From positions 3,906,001 through 3,970,000 of the forward strand of contig NC_063020.1 in assembly GCF_020509005.1 (NCBI RefSeq): a stretch of 64,000 bases of DNA, in the 5' to 3' direction. This stretch comes from Fulvia fulva (Eukaryota > Ascomycota > Dothideomycetes > Mycosphaerellales > Mycosphaerellaceae). Below are positions 52,001-63,100 of the stretch, in pieces. The notes beneath the pieces were generated by a model, which worked only from the letters and a program-made list of their open reading frames with translations, made no database searches and was not told the DNA's origin. The position numbers and the translations under genes are program-made. The stretch's first letter is position 1; the number at the start of each line of letters is the position of its first letter.

Positions 52001-54077
52001 GGAATAGGAATAGGATCTTTCTTATTAGTGACTCTATGTAGGTTTCTTAGCAGTCCCTTACCAAGGTATATACATCTTCTATACTATAGCTCCTACTGAT
52101 CTTCGGACTTAGTATTAGCTATAGCGGTACCGTCACGTTCTTAAGAGAGTGTGCTAGTATACTATAGCTTAAGAATTTCCGAGATCGAGTAGATAAACGG
52201 TACTCCTCCTCGAAGTTTGGTCTAGACAACGGGTTTACTAGATAAGGATTTTAGGGTGAAACTAGGTAGTTAGACAGTAAACTATTAGCTGAATTGATTC
52301 TACGAAACAAGACTAACTCTAAGGCTAGGAACAAACAGGACATTTTCTAAGACAATTTACTTTCTAGAAGGACTACCTATTACTACACTTCCTATATATG
52401 TAGCTTATAGATAGCCACCCCTAACCTTGATCCACTTCCTCTTTTAAAGAGGCTTTAGTGTCCTAAATAGTAAATCTTGGTCAGTTATATATAATGATGT
52501 ATAAGAGTCAAGCAACTACTCGGACGAGGGGTACTTACCTTTAGCTTCTATAGTAGAATAGGCAACCTTATCAACATTATTATCTTCTAATAGTATCTTA
52601 GGGTCTGATACGTCTTCCTAGGTCGTATAGGCCCTTATAGGCTTACTAGAGGAGGCCTTTGGCTTACGGCTCTCCTTTATCTACTTTATAAGGTCCGTTA
52701 TCACCTTAAGGACATCACGAAGGTTTAGTAATAATGACCTCCTACGAGGTAGTAACGGTTGTCTCTTAGTAGGGTAGGTAACCCTAGCTAGTTTGTCCTT
52801 GTTCCTAACAGCCTACTAAGCTGTAGAAAGGTGTGGGCACTTACTTATAAAATGGTCACTACCGTGAAGATAGCACGTAAGCTTGCCCTAGAAACCCTTC
52901 TTAGCGAACATAGCTATCCCTTAATAAATCATTGATTCTTGCTTCTCCCTAAGAATTATAAGAATGTCTTATAGTAAGAGATTCACCTAGGCATCAATTG
53001 CATCGCGAATTGAGCCAAATGAGTCTAGTAGAGCTACTAAGAGTTGCTAGATCTTTCTGTCCTTAGTCTTAATGTCTTAGAACTAAGGCGAGATTGAAAC
53101 AGCCCTCCTTACAATTGAGCTAAGCTCCTACTAGGCGTTATCTATAGACTAGTCCTCTGTCATCACGAAATTAGTGTATTACTAAAGCAAACTTCTTCTA
53201 GTAGCGAGAAGTCTTCTCTTATATTTAGCTTTAGCCTATTCCTACAACTCCTTCGTATACCGGATCTCGTATATCATCTCTTAGTTATCTATCGATAGAT
53301 AGATGTACATCTTATACAGGGCAGTTACATTGTGCCGTCTATACGATGCCTTCCTTATCGCTTGATCTAAAGGAAGGGATGACTCCGATAATGTAGAGGG
53401 TGTCGCTATAGATAGGGTTGTAGCGGGAATGTCCGTAATAATATCTTCGAGGACCTAGTCAACCTGCTTTAATACTAGGTATATTCTTATTAGCTTGAAC
53501 TATGTTTTGTGGTTCTCTCTTGTTAGAAGAGGTGCTACTCTCTTTCTTATAAACCTAGTCTCGTTCTCTATTTTTTTAAGTTAAGGGACAGGTTAGCTAC
53601 CCTTAGGTAAAAGGATGTATTCGGTCGTACGCGATCGGATCGAAGTAGGATAAACCGAACGCGAGGTTGATAGCGGAGAGAATGGCTATCCGCCGGGAAG
53701 AGGAGGAAAGTCGGTCGGTAAGGATCGTATTAGTACTAAGACACTATAGCGTAACTCTCTTAGTAGAGGGGGTTTCTAAGACACTACGGCTCTCTTAGAA
53801 TAAACAGTTAGTCGATACGAACGCGATGTCCGGAGAGCGACTCTTCTTAGTAAGCTCGCCTACTTGTCTAAGGTATTAGTATAGGCTCCCTAACTCGGAG
53901 TCTAATAGTGCCTTACTAGGCTCTTTTACGTCTTATATATACCTATAGTACGGCTATAGCTTGCTATATAATACGGGTACGGCCTCTAGTCTGCCTTCCT
54001 TTAGTTCTAAAGAGGAATAACTCTAATACGACTTTATCGAGGGTAAAATACCGAGTTACTAACTCGGGCTTATAACC

Positions 54078-54310
54078 TATTAAATAGATACGAGTTACGT
54101 AGTAGTAGAAGACGGCGGATTATATAAAAGACGAAGAAGGACCTAATAGGATAGCGTGTATCTATATATAGTATCGTTAGTATTAGTATAGGTAGATACT
54201 AGGTGTCCGGATGTTTGCTAGCCTATAGGCTAGTAAACATAGTCACGTGATCTAGTCACATAACACACCCACACCTTTATACTTGTCCTACGGCCTGTAT
54301 GTTCTCAACA
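54078..54310 (-). repeat. RIPed copia-1 5' LTR
   Basis: The 233-bp LTR is followed on the minus strand by the primer site GGTTATAAGCCC (complement at 54066-54077). Confidence 0.88.
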
Positions 54311-55139
54311 CCCTCAAACCTTCAAGCTATATAGATAAGAGGTGTGATAAGGCAGAGTACTAGAGTATTAATAGTACTTAGATATAGCTAGTAATAATTA
54401 TAAGGCTAGACATTACTTTTGCCCTAGAAAGGATAAGCTTATTTATAAGTGACCTATCTACCTACTATATAAAGGCTTTAAAGAAGATCACTAGGTACCT
54501 AAGATCACACCCTAATCTAGGACTTTAGTTCCTAAAGTCTAGAAAAGGACACCTTATTAGATACTATAATTCTAATTATATAATAGACAAAGCAGATAGA
54601 GTCTTAATCCTTAGGTATGTCTTCTTCCTCTATAGGGCACCAGTTTCTTAGATAAGTAAGAAGCAAAAGTCTGTAGTAACATCTATAATAGAGGCTGAAT
54701 ATATAGCTATAAATATATATACGAAGTAGTCCCAATTCCTAGCTTTACTACTAAGAGAAATAGATTGTCTAGAGTTAGTAGGAGACTGTTCCTATTAACT
54801 AAGAATCACTAGAAACTAGGAGACTATATCAAATTTGAGACCAGTCTAATTAAGAGGTAATAATCAAGCTGCCCTTACCCTAGTAAAAGATATATATATT
54901 TATAACAAGTCGAAGCACATTGACATTGCCTATAACGCTATTAGGAAACTTTAGTAGAGGAGGCTTATTGCTATTAAGTACACCCTAACCTCTAAGATAG
55001 TTATAGACGGGTTTATACAACCAAAGACTAGTCTATACTTCTAGAGGTTTATAAGCTAGCTTAACCTATTATAGAAAGGTCTAAGTACTATTGACAGGAA
55101 GTAAGTAGACTATAACCTCCTATACGAGATAAGTAGGAG

Positions 55140-55374
55140 TGTTAAGATGTAGCATCTCAAAGGGAGTCAACAATTAGGAAGTGATCTAGTAGCCTAAGGC
55201 ATCTACGATGACTTAGCTTATAGGGAGATATCTTCTCTCCCCTTTAGGTTAGATAGACATCTAAAACAATCAACATATTAGTTCCTAATATATTGCTACA
55301 TGCTCGTACTATTAGTTAGTTAAAGATTGATCTCTTACTCTACTCCGCTACTATCTACCTGTACCTATTTAATA
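55140..55374 (+). repeat. RIPed copia-2 3' LTR
   Basis: This 235-bp LTR has a first ~60 bp that are nearly unmutated (TGTTAAGATGTAGCATCTCA), unlike the 5' LTR. Confidence 0.9.
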
Positions 55375-57740
55375 CTTTCCGTAATATTACCTATATATAC
55401 TTCCTCTACCGTAGCGCCGGGTCTACCTATAGTCCGAGGATCCTAAGCTAATTTGCCGCGTTAGTCGTATACCCCTATATCTAGATAGAAGCTTATATAT
55501 TATAGAACCGTAGCCGGCGCGTAAAGTGTATTAGATTGTACTTCTCGAGGGCAAACCGAGCCCTATACCTTCTAGCCTAGTCCTCGTAGATCTTGTGCTT
55601 CTCTTCTAGTAGCCTATAGTTCTCCTTAGTCGAGGACGACTACGCTAGGATGTTCGTGTCGTCTACGAAGCCGCTCGTAGCGGTGTTCTAGGATTCTAGG
55701 GCTAGGAGTAGCGTCGCTATAAAGAAGAGGAATAGAATAGGTACTAGCGTTAAGCCTTACGGGATTCTAGTATAGACTACTTAAAATAGGCTTCTATACT
55801 AGCCGACTAGGATCGACGTGCTACGGGTTTAGAGGTAGGACCGTACGAAGTTAATAAGCTACTTAGGGAGTCCTTTCGACCTTAGGATATAGAGTAGCCG
55901 CGGGTATAATACGTAGTCGAAGGCTCCCGATATGTCTAGGCTAAGTAAGGATACCACCTTGTCCCTATTCTTATACTAGATAGCCTTTACCTAAGAGGTG
56001 ATAAGTTCTATTACGGATAGCGTCGATCGCTATAGGCGCGTACCTATCTAGGTGTCCGGGAGTAGGGAGTATTCCTCTACCGCCTCGGAGAGTCTCGTTA
56101 TAACTAGCTTCTTAAGCGCCTTCCTAAGAGTATTAAGGAGCGCAATTAGGCGGTACGACTTCACCTACGTATAGTCTTCCTTTTATAGCTTACGTAGGAC
56201 TACTATCGTCGATTATTTAAATACTATCGGGTAGTATCCGGTCTATAGGTAGGCGTTAAAGATCGCTATAACTACTAGGGCTAGTTAATCTCTATACTTC
56301 TTTAGTAGCTCGTTTAGGATCCTATCCGGCCCCGGGGCTTTCTTCGCTAGTAACTTCCTAAGTATAGCGGTAACATCTCCCTAGGACATATCCTATTAGA
56401 CCGCGATACTAGGGGCTAGGAGAGTAGAGCTATTTATATCGCTTAGATTAGCCCCGACTAGGGGCGGGAAGAACTTACTAGCTAGTAGACGCGCCTTAGC
56501 CTCGGGGTCGCTAACCGGGCTACTAGGCGATTATAGCGCTAGGATAGAGAAGGAGGGGCCCTATATAGGGTCCTATCGGGCCTATTTCGCTAGCTTCTAT
56601 ATCCTCGCTAGCTTGCCGGCGATTTCTTCTACTATAGCCCTCTAGCCGACTGCTTTCTCCCTCCGTATTATAGCTTTCTTCTATTAGTTTGCCTTCCTAT
56701 ATACGTTCTAGGCCTCCTCGCTATAGCTACTCGTCTATACCCGGCGGGCTCTCCTTACTTCTCTTACTACCGTAGTATACTTCGGCGTCTAGTATAGTTT
56801 AGACTATATCGTTAGTTAGGTAAGCGGAACGTAAAGTAAGGTCGCTTTTCTTATTTCGTCTATTAACCCTTAGACTGCCTCGTCTATCTCGTCTTTACTA
56901 TTGTATTACTACTACGCGATCTAGACTAGCCTCTCGGAGTTATCGAGGTACGCCTAGATATTAGCCTAGTAGGCCTTTCCCTAGTTTAGCTTAGGGGTTC
57001 TCGCTAGTATACGTTATATCTATATCGTAATAGAGGTCCTAACTAGTATATAGTCTGACGACGCCTCGAGTTTATATTCGATCCTATAGTAGGTTACCGT
57101 ATAGTAGTAGCTATCTAAGATCTAGGAGAGGTCGATCGTGCCTTAGAGTCCCCCTCTCTTCTAGGTGCCTAGGTCCTTCGGGATATTAAGGGCAATTACG
57201 TTACTCGCTATTAAGTCGAGTACTTCGTCGGCTATAGGGTACGGCTATATAAGGCTTTCCTAGGAAGGGTAGTATATATTGAAGTCTCCTACTACGATAT
57301 AGTACCCTTGTCTCTTAAGCGTACTGTCTAGGTGTCTATAGACCCCTAGGTCGCGGCTAGACCTCGAGGCTAGCGGTTATATATATAGGTTGTGTATCTA
57401 GGTGCTACCTACGTAGAGGGAGGTAATATCGCCCCCGCCTTCTTTGTCTACGTAGTATACTACCTCCTAGTCGGATTCTAGTATGTCCTTGCTAATATAG
57501 AAGTACGTACGGGGTCTACCGTCGCCTCGTAGGCATGTCGTATAGCCTAGTGACTTATAGGTCGTTAGTCTCTTATAGTACGGGTTAATCTATAGCTCCT
57601 AGATTATAAGGACGTAGTAGACGCGCGGGTCCGCCTCGTATAGGAAATGGTTCTAGACTATATCCTTACTATAGTTGACGTTATACTAGATAATACTAAG
57701 CGTGTCGAGGCTAGTTATCGGTATCGACAATTATTTCCTC
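55375..57740 (-). pseudogene. LINE ORF2, endonuclease and reverse transcriptase part
   Basis: The minus strand reads, from the right, an apurinic-type endonuclease with VNYSKDIV-NHFLYEADPR, YYVLII-EL, SLGYTTCLRGDGRPRTYFYI and EVVYYVDKEGGGDITSLYVG. Further left is RT with LTLVPILFLFFIATLLLALE and the active site GFVDDTNILA (FVDD at 55652-55669). The order endonuclease-RT-RNase H is that of Tad/CgT1-type fungal LINEs. Frame continues across the copia-2 insertion into 37944-37192. Trp/Gln positions are stops owing to RIP. Confidence 0.8.
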
Positions 57741-59050
57741 TATATCGTCCTATATCCTACTACCCTATACGTCCTAGTCTACGCCTATCGGCTATATACT
57801 AAAGGGGAGCCGGGCCTAGTTAGATTCCCTCGCCGTAGCTAGTAGAGTACGTGGCCTCCCGTACGCCCTAGGTTACGTATCCTTTATATCGTTCTCGGCC
57901 CTAGGGCGCTTATACCCGACCGCCGCTAGTTAGTTCCGGTATAGGCTAGCCTTACGGTCGCCGTAGAATCTTAGGGCGACGGTTCTGTTTATAATTGCCT
58001 TGTTTTTCGCTAGTTTCCGCTATAGGCATTCCGTACTATACGATAGGTAGTGCCCCGGACAGTTCGCGTACCGTCTCGTAGCCGATATATAGTCCCTAGA
58101 TATATAGTCTCTTATATAGTTCGAGCAGGCCTACTTATTTATATACGTATAGGTTTGGTGTCTATACTGTTAGCATTTGAAGTATTAGAGGACACGAAAG
58201 GATAAGGAGTGCTTTTCTACTATCTTAAGGCTATATTACTAGACTAGGCCTTATTCTATCGTTAGATCCGCCGCTTTCGCGTCTTATAGCTATACTATTA
58301 GCGCGGAGGCCTTCTTGCCTTCTAGCCATTTCCTATAGAGCCAAGTCGCCTTCTGGATTAGAGAGTTAAGAGTGACCGGGTTGTCCTCTTAGAGAGCGCG
58401 TAGGTGACCCTAGTTAGTTAGGTCAAACTCCTTAGGCATATCGTAGACTAGGATCGTGAATTGTTTCGTTAAGACCTTTGCTAATGCCGTAACCTTAGAT
58501 GCCTACTATAGCTATGCCTCTAGGTGCCTCCTAGCAGTAGTAGAGCTAGTATAGATCTATAGAGTGCCGTTAGACTATTAGTTCACTACGACCACCCCTA
58601 GTTAGTTAATTTGTTAGGCGAGCTCCTTATTTAATAGCTTCGTAACTTCGGCCTAGTCTTCCTTTACTATAATACGGATCGTAACTATATCGTACGTTAG
58701 GCGGGGGCCTAGTATCGATGCCGCGACCGATACCTAGCTATAGGGGTGTTGATTCCGGGTGGCCTTACTAATCGCCTAGGACGTCGTCCTCATTTCTTAT
58801 TGCCCTCGGTGATACGACAGTATAAGCGCCGTACGTAGCTAAGTGATCATTACCTATAGAGACCGGTAAGGGAGCTAATCGTTAGTTTCTATACTTTTTG
58901 CGTCCTCTATAAGTTGCTACTAGTTGTCTTAGGGGGGCTTCGCCTATAGGGCCGTAGGCGCCGTTAGTACCGTAGCCTAGGCTACTATTGCCTAGGAGTT
59001 GCCTAATGTAGCTAGGCACCTCCGCGGCGTTTAGAGCTAAAGAAACAGGG
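57741..59050 (-). pseudogene. LINE ORF1 (Gag-like)
   Basis: Minus-strand readable blocks are YDIVTIRIIVKED, AEVTKLLNKELANKLTN, VTALAKVLTKQFTILVYDMP, GHLRALQEDNPVTLNSLIQK, WLYRKWLEGKKAS and a cysteine-containing tail (CPGHYLSYG). ORF1 proteins of Tad-like LINEs bind RNA through zinc knuckles. The tail here fits that, but RIP has changed several Cys codons. The start codon was not located; the 5' end is set where readable sequence stops. Confidence 0.65.
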
Positions 59051-60151
59051 TGAAGAGAACTTTAAGCTGTCTAGATTAAATAAGGTAGAACTCCCTTAAT
59101 TCTAGGGGCAGTGGCCTACTTTGTATATCGTTAGAATAGCCTTAATAAGAGCTTTCGAATTAATAACGGTAATAGTAATAACGACCGAGGACGTAATAGA
59201 AACCGTCCTATAAATTTATGAGATTAAAATTACGTTACTTAATAGTAATAGTACGTCCGATTCTATAATAGAAGCTGTTCTAGCGCGTAGATATTACGGT
59301 TCGGGCTAAGCCTCGACGGTATATACGGCTATTAGCCGAAGGAATTACGTACGCTATACGAGATCACTCGCTTACTAGTAACTCGGTAATTCAAGATCAC
59401 TCGCTTACTAGTAATTAAGTAATTAGAGCTAAGACTAGTAATGTCTCCTTTATATTTAGGAACGCTAAGAATCCCTTATAGCTTCGAGGCGTTTAACTTA
59501 CTATTTAATATTACTATTTAGAATATACTATAACCCAACCTCTACCTTACTACTACTTAGTCTTTATAAGACACTATAGCTACTACTTTATTACTATCCC
59601 TTACCTTCTATCGGCTACGAGACAAAATCCGATTAAGCTTAGTCTTCTAATCTTATAATATTATTAGCTTATACTAAACCTAATAGTAGAGTTGTCTTAA
59701 ATAAGCTATAGGATAATAAGTTAGTAAAAGAGTTAAATAGGTAGGAGGATAACGATAACGGCTTTTATTCGGTATATTAACGGGAAGCTCCCGAGCTAAT
59801 AGATAGGCTTAGATAAGTACTAGCGCCGTTACGTACGCTATCCTAGACATTCCTTACTCACCTTAAGGTTATTATATTCCTCTAACCCTTCACCTCCTAC
59901 TACCTCTCTAAACTTGTCTAACCTCTATATTAAAGCCCTAGGCCAACTATATAGTTAGACTAGTACACTATATTAGCCTTAATAGAGCTAGTTTTATTAC
60001 TAAATACGGCGCATTCGATAGCGCGTATTAAGAGTAACTTAGGAACGTATAAAGTAACTGTCCGTACCGGATACCTATCGAGATATATAGCTCTAAAGCT
60101 AGCCTATTTCGAGGTTCTAGTCACCCTATTTCTTATAACGATTTATAGTCG
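59051..60151. other. unresolved RIPed AT-rich segment
   Basis: About 1.1 kb with TA enrichment and few CpA/TpG. No domain was readable in any frame. It could hold the LINE 5' untranslated region, the remaining hAT N-terminus, or another LTR. A 33-bp-period direct duplication lies at 59361-59414. Confidence 0.45.
59361..59414. repeat. two-copy direct repeat, 33-bp period
   Basis: The 21-bp unit beginning AGATCACTCGCTTACTAGTA occurs at 59361-59381 and 59394-59414. Confidence 0.8.
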
Positions 60152-63100
60152 TGTTAATATAAAGTAGCTAGGTACGTAGGAAAGAGGAGCGTAAGGTGCG
60201 CCGAGGCTATATATAAGCCGAGGTACTACGCTAGTACGCGCGGTTACGTAACCTACGTACTAGCTAGACATTTACTAGGCCTAGGGCCGTGACACTACCT
60301 CCCCTTTCAAAATCGCACTTAGTCCCTTAAGCTCGTAGTATAGCCGCTATAAACGCGGCGTTATCCTCTCTATTATCCTCTATACCGTCTATCTTATCTA
60401 TCTTCGTTAGTCCGGTATCGTATTTATTAATCTTAGTATTATCGTATCCTCCGCGGTAGCTAACCTAGCCTATACGAGTCGTGATTTCGTTTCTGTCGTA
60501 GCGATGTATAAACTCCGCGAAGGAGTCCGTTGTAGTAGCTATTACTTAAGTCGAGGAAGAGCTACGGTACCTATTACTAGCTTAAGCTAGCGGTATATCC
60601 GTAGTTACCGAGTTAAGGGAAGTATACTACTTATATTAAACGAAGCCTTTACGGCTAAAGCGTTTATTGCTTCGCCGATTATAACGTCTTCGGGTATATC
60701 CTTATTAGGAATCTACTCTAGTAGCGGCGTAAAGCTAGCTAGCCTATCCTTCGTAGGATAGTTATAGTAGAAGTCCGCGATAGAGGCGGTAGTAGTATCT
60801 ATTAACTCCTTAGCGGGCTCCTAGGTAGGCTTACTATAACCTACCTATTATATAAGGTATTTATACCTTCGTTCCTTCCTCCTACCGCGTAGCGCTAGGC
60901 CTAGCGGTAATGTACTCTTTACGTTAAGCACTATATCTAGAAGCTAATACGTACTTATATCTCCGTTATTATCTTCTACCTCGATCGGGGCCGGAGGTAG
61001 CTATACTTATCCTAGTATTAGTACGTATATAGGTATTAGTAAGTTAGCGTAAAAGGCGTTATAGAGGTTACTTAGGGACCGAGGGAGGTCTAGACGGTAC
61101 GTGTCGTATAGTAGTACCTTAGTGACTACGTATAGTCTAGTATAGCGGTAATTAAGTCCTATCGACTAGCATCGCGTACTTGTCGTCAATCTTGTTCTTT
61201 CGTAGTAGTTTAATAGGTTCGCCTACTACTAACTAGGTCGTAGCTTCAATTATATCGTCCTGTTCGTATAGCTTACTAATGTCGGCTAATAGCGCTTTGT
61301 CTATTACTACTCCTTCGACTTCGGATACGCTTAGCCGTAGGATTTAGCTAGCGCTAATAGATAAGAAGTGTTCTAGTTTAAGTAGTATACGATCCTACTA
61401 TACGTACCGCGGATCTGATTTGTTATATAGAATCGCGTCCTATAAACGTCTAGTAAGGCTATCTAGTTTAGCTCCTTAAACACCTAGACGATATATAATC
61501 TTAAAGAAGAATTAAAAGAGGAACTCGGCCTATCTTACTTATCGTCTATTTAGTTGCTTAGAAGTTATAAAGTATTCGAGGTTCTTATAGTCGCTATATA
61601 CTAGTACTAGGTAGCCGCTTAGATTAGTAAAGTTCTTAAAGTCTAGTTCGTCGATATCGCTAGCCATAAGTTCGGGCTTCTACTCTTTAAATACTTTAAC
61701 GATAGCAAGTAGTTCCTTATTATAAATGTCGTAATTATACTCCTACGGGCTTATCTTCTTAGATAGGTATATAATTGGCCTTAGGATGTTGTCCTTATCG
61801 TATTACGATAGGACCGTAGCCGTAATAAAGTCACTCGTATCCGTTTTAAGTACTGTTCTACGTCCTAGGACAAACATCGCTAATATAGTGCCTTTAGTAT
61901 CGGTAAAAGCTTGCTTTAGTCCGTCGAATACCTTCTAACATTCCTCTATCTATTACTAAGGGCAGTCCTTCTTGGTTAGCTTTACTATAGGTAAAATTAT
62001 CTTGCTATAGTCCTTAATAAAGCGCCGATAGAACCCGGAGAACCTATTGAACGTAAGGACATCTTTTACGTTTACTAGTGTTCCCTATTCCCTTATAGCT
62101 TATACCTTAGCTAGGTCTATTAAGACTCCGTCCTTACCGATAATAAGGCCTAGATATTTAGTAGATTAGGTATAAAACTTATATTTAGTAATGTCGAGTT
62201 GTAGGCCGGCTTTACTACATTTACGAAGTACCTTCTTAATATGCTCTATATACTCCTTAAGAGTGTCGCTGAAGATAAGTATATTATCTAGGTATACCGA
62301 CGTAAAGTCGTTTAGGAACTCTCGTAGTATGTCGTTAATATAAGACTAGAAAGTACTAGGGGCATTACATAACCCGAATAGTATCACTAGGCATTCAAAC
62401 TGTCTATATTATGTTATAAATGCGGTTAGCCATTCGGAGCCCTCTACTATTTTAATACGATTAAAAGCGGTAATAACATCTAGCTTAGTAAAGTACTTCT
62501 TACTAGCAATACGATTGAGTGTGTCTTGTATTAAGGGTATAGGATACCTAGACTTGATCGTGCGTTTATTAACTTGTCTATAGTTAATATAGACTCTTAA
62601 TCCACCTCCAAGTTTCTTAATAATAAGCACGGGTAATAAAGTATCTGCTCTACCTTTATATCTACGAATACCCTTCTAGGCTAACTGCTCTTAGACCTAG
62701 TATGTAATGACTTCGTCCTCCTAGTTTAATATTCGGTAGGGCCTACTAAAAGGCGGTGTAGTTCCTAGCTTCAGCTTGATCTCGTGGTTAATACTAGGCC
62801 TATATAGTAGAAGCTCCTTCGTATCTTGTTTAGAGAAGCAATATACGAATTCGTAATATATAGGGAGAAGGTGGTCCTTTAGATTGATAGTCTCCTCCTT
62901 CTTATGTATAAATTTGTCTATATCGGCTTATATATATATCTTATAGGTAGAGAGAGTCGGACTAACGCGTTACGCTACTAGTACGAACGCCGCTATACGT
63001 ATATCAAGTCGCTCGATAGTCTTGTTATTAGAAAGCATCCTATAGCCGGTATTAGGCGAGTATATTGCTACATTACGTATATTACGGGCGCTTATAGCGT

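Larger units (their letters stand above)
48812..54310 (-). mobile_element. copia-1 RIPed copy, inverted, TSD CCCTC
   Basis: LTRs 48812-49044 and 54078-54310 (233 bp) are flanked by CCCTC at 48807-48811 and 54311-54315. The element reads right to left: gag at about 52800-53600, protease near 52500, integrase at about 51300-52100, RT at about 49900-50650 and RNase H at about 49080-49700. At 5499 bp it is close to intact copia-1 minus its 194-bp duplication, and the homologous stretch (51100-51270) is uninterrupted. RIP stops pervade all frames. Confidence 0.93.
37945..55374 (+). mobile_element. copia-2 RIPed copy hosting gypsy-2 and copia-1 RIPed copies, TSD CTTTC
   Basis: LTRs 37945-38179 and 55140-55374 (235 bp) are flanked by CTTTC at 37940-37944 and 55375-55379. 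Own internal sequence is 38180-40108 (gag, protease), 46399-48811 (pre-integrase, integrase, start of RT/RNase H) and 54311-55139 (RNase H end). It aligns base for base with copia-2 at 27235-32849 apart from CpA-to-TpA type changes and a few small indels. Most Trp and many Gln codons are stops. The primer site is mutated (GGTTATAAGCCC). Confidence 0.93.
35711..59050 (-). mobile_element. LINE-1copy: RIPed Tad-like LINE, split by a solo LTR and a copia-2 copy
   Basis: Own sequence is in about 35711-36116, 37192-37944 and 55375-~59050, read right to left. ORF1 is at about 57740-59000, and ORF2 endonuclease at about 57000-57740, RT at about 55600-56700, then RNase H and C-terminal region at 37192-37944 and 35711-36116. 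The 3' end carries a TATC/GATA-type tail (AGATAGATAGAT near 35717). Two insertions interrupt it: an LTR at 36117-37191 (TSD CGTAT/CGTAC) and RIPed copia-2 at 37945-55374 (TSD CTTTC). The outer LINE TSD could not be found, so the right edge is approximate. Confidence 0.82.

Noticed and set aside
59361..59414. CRISPR-like direct repeat
   Set aside because: Only two copies, in eukaryotic transposon-derived sequence; a simple duplication is sufficient.
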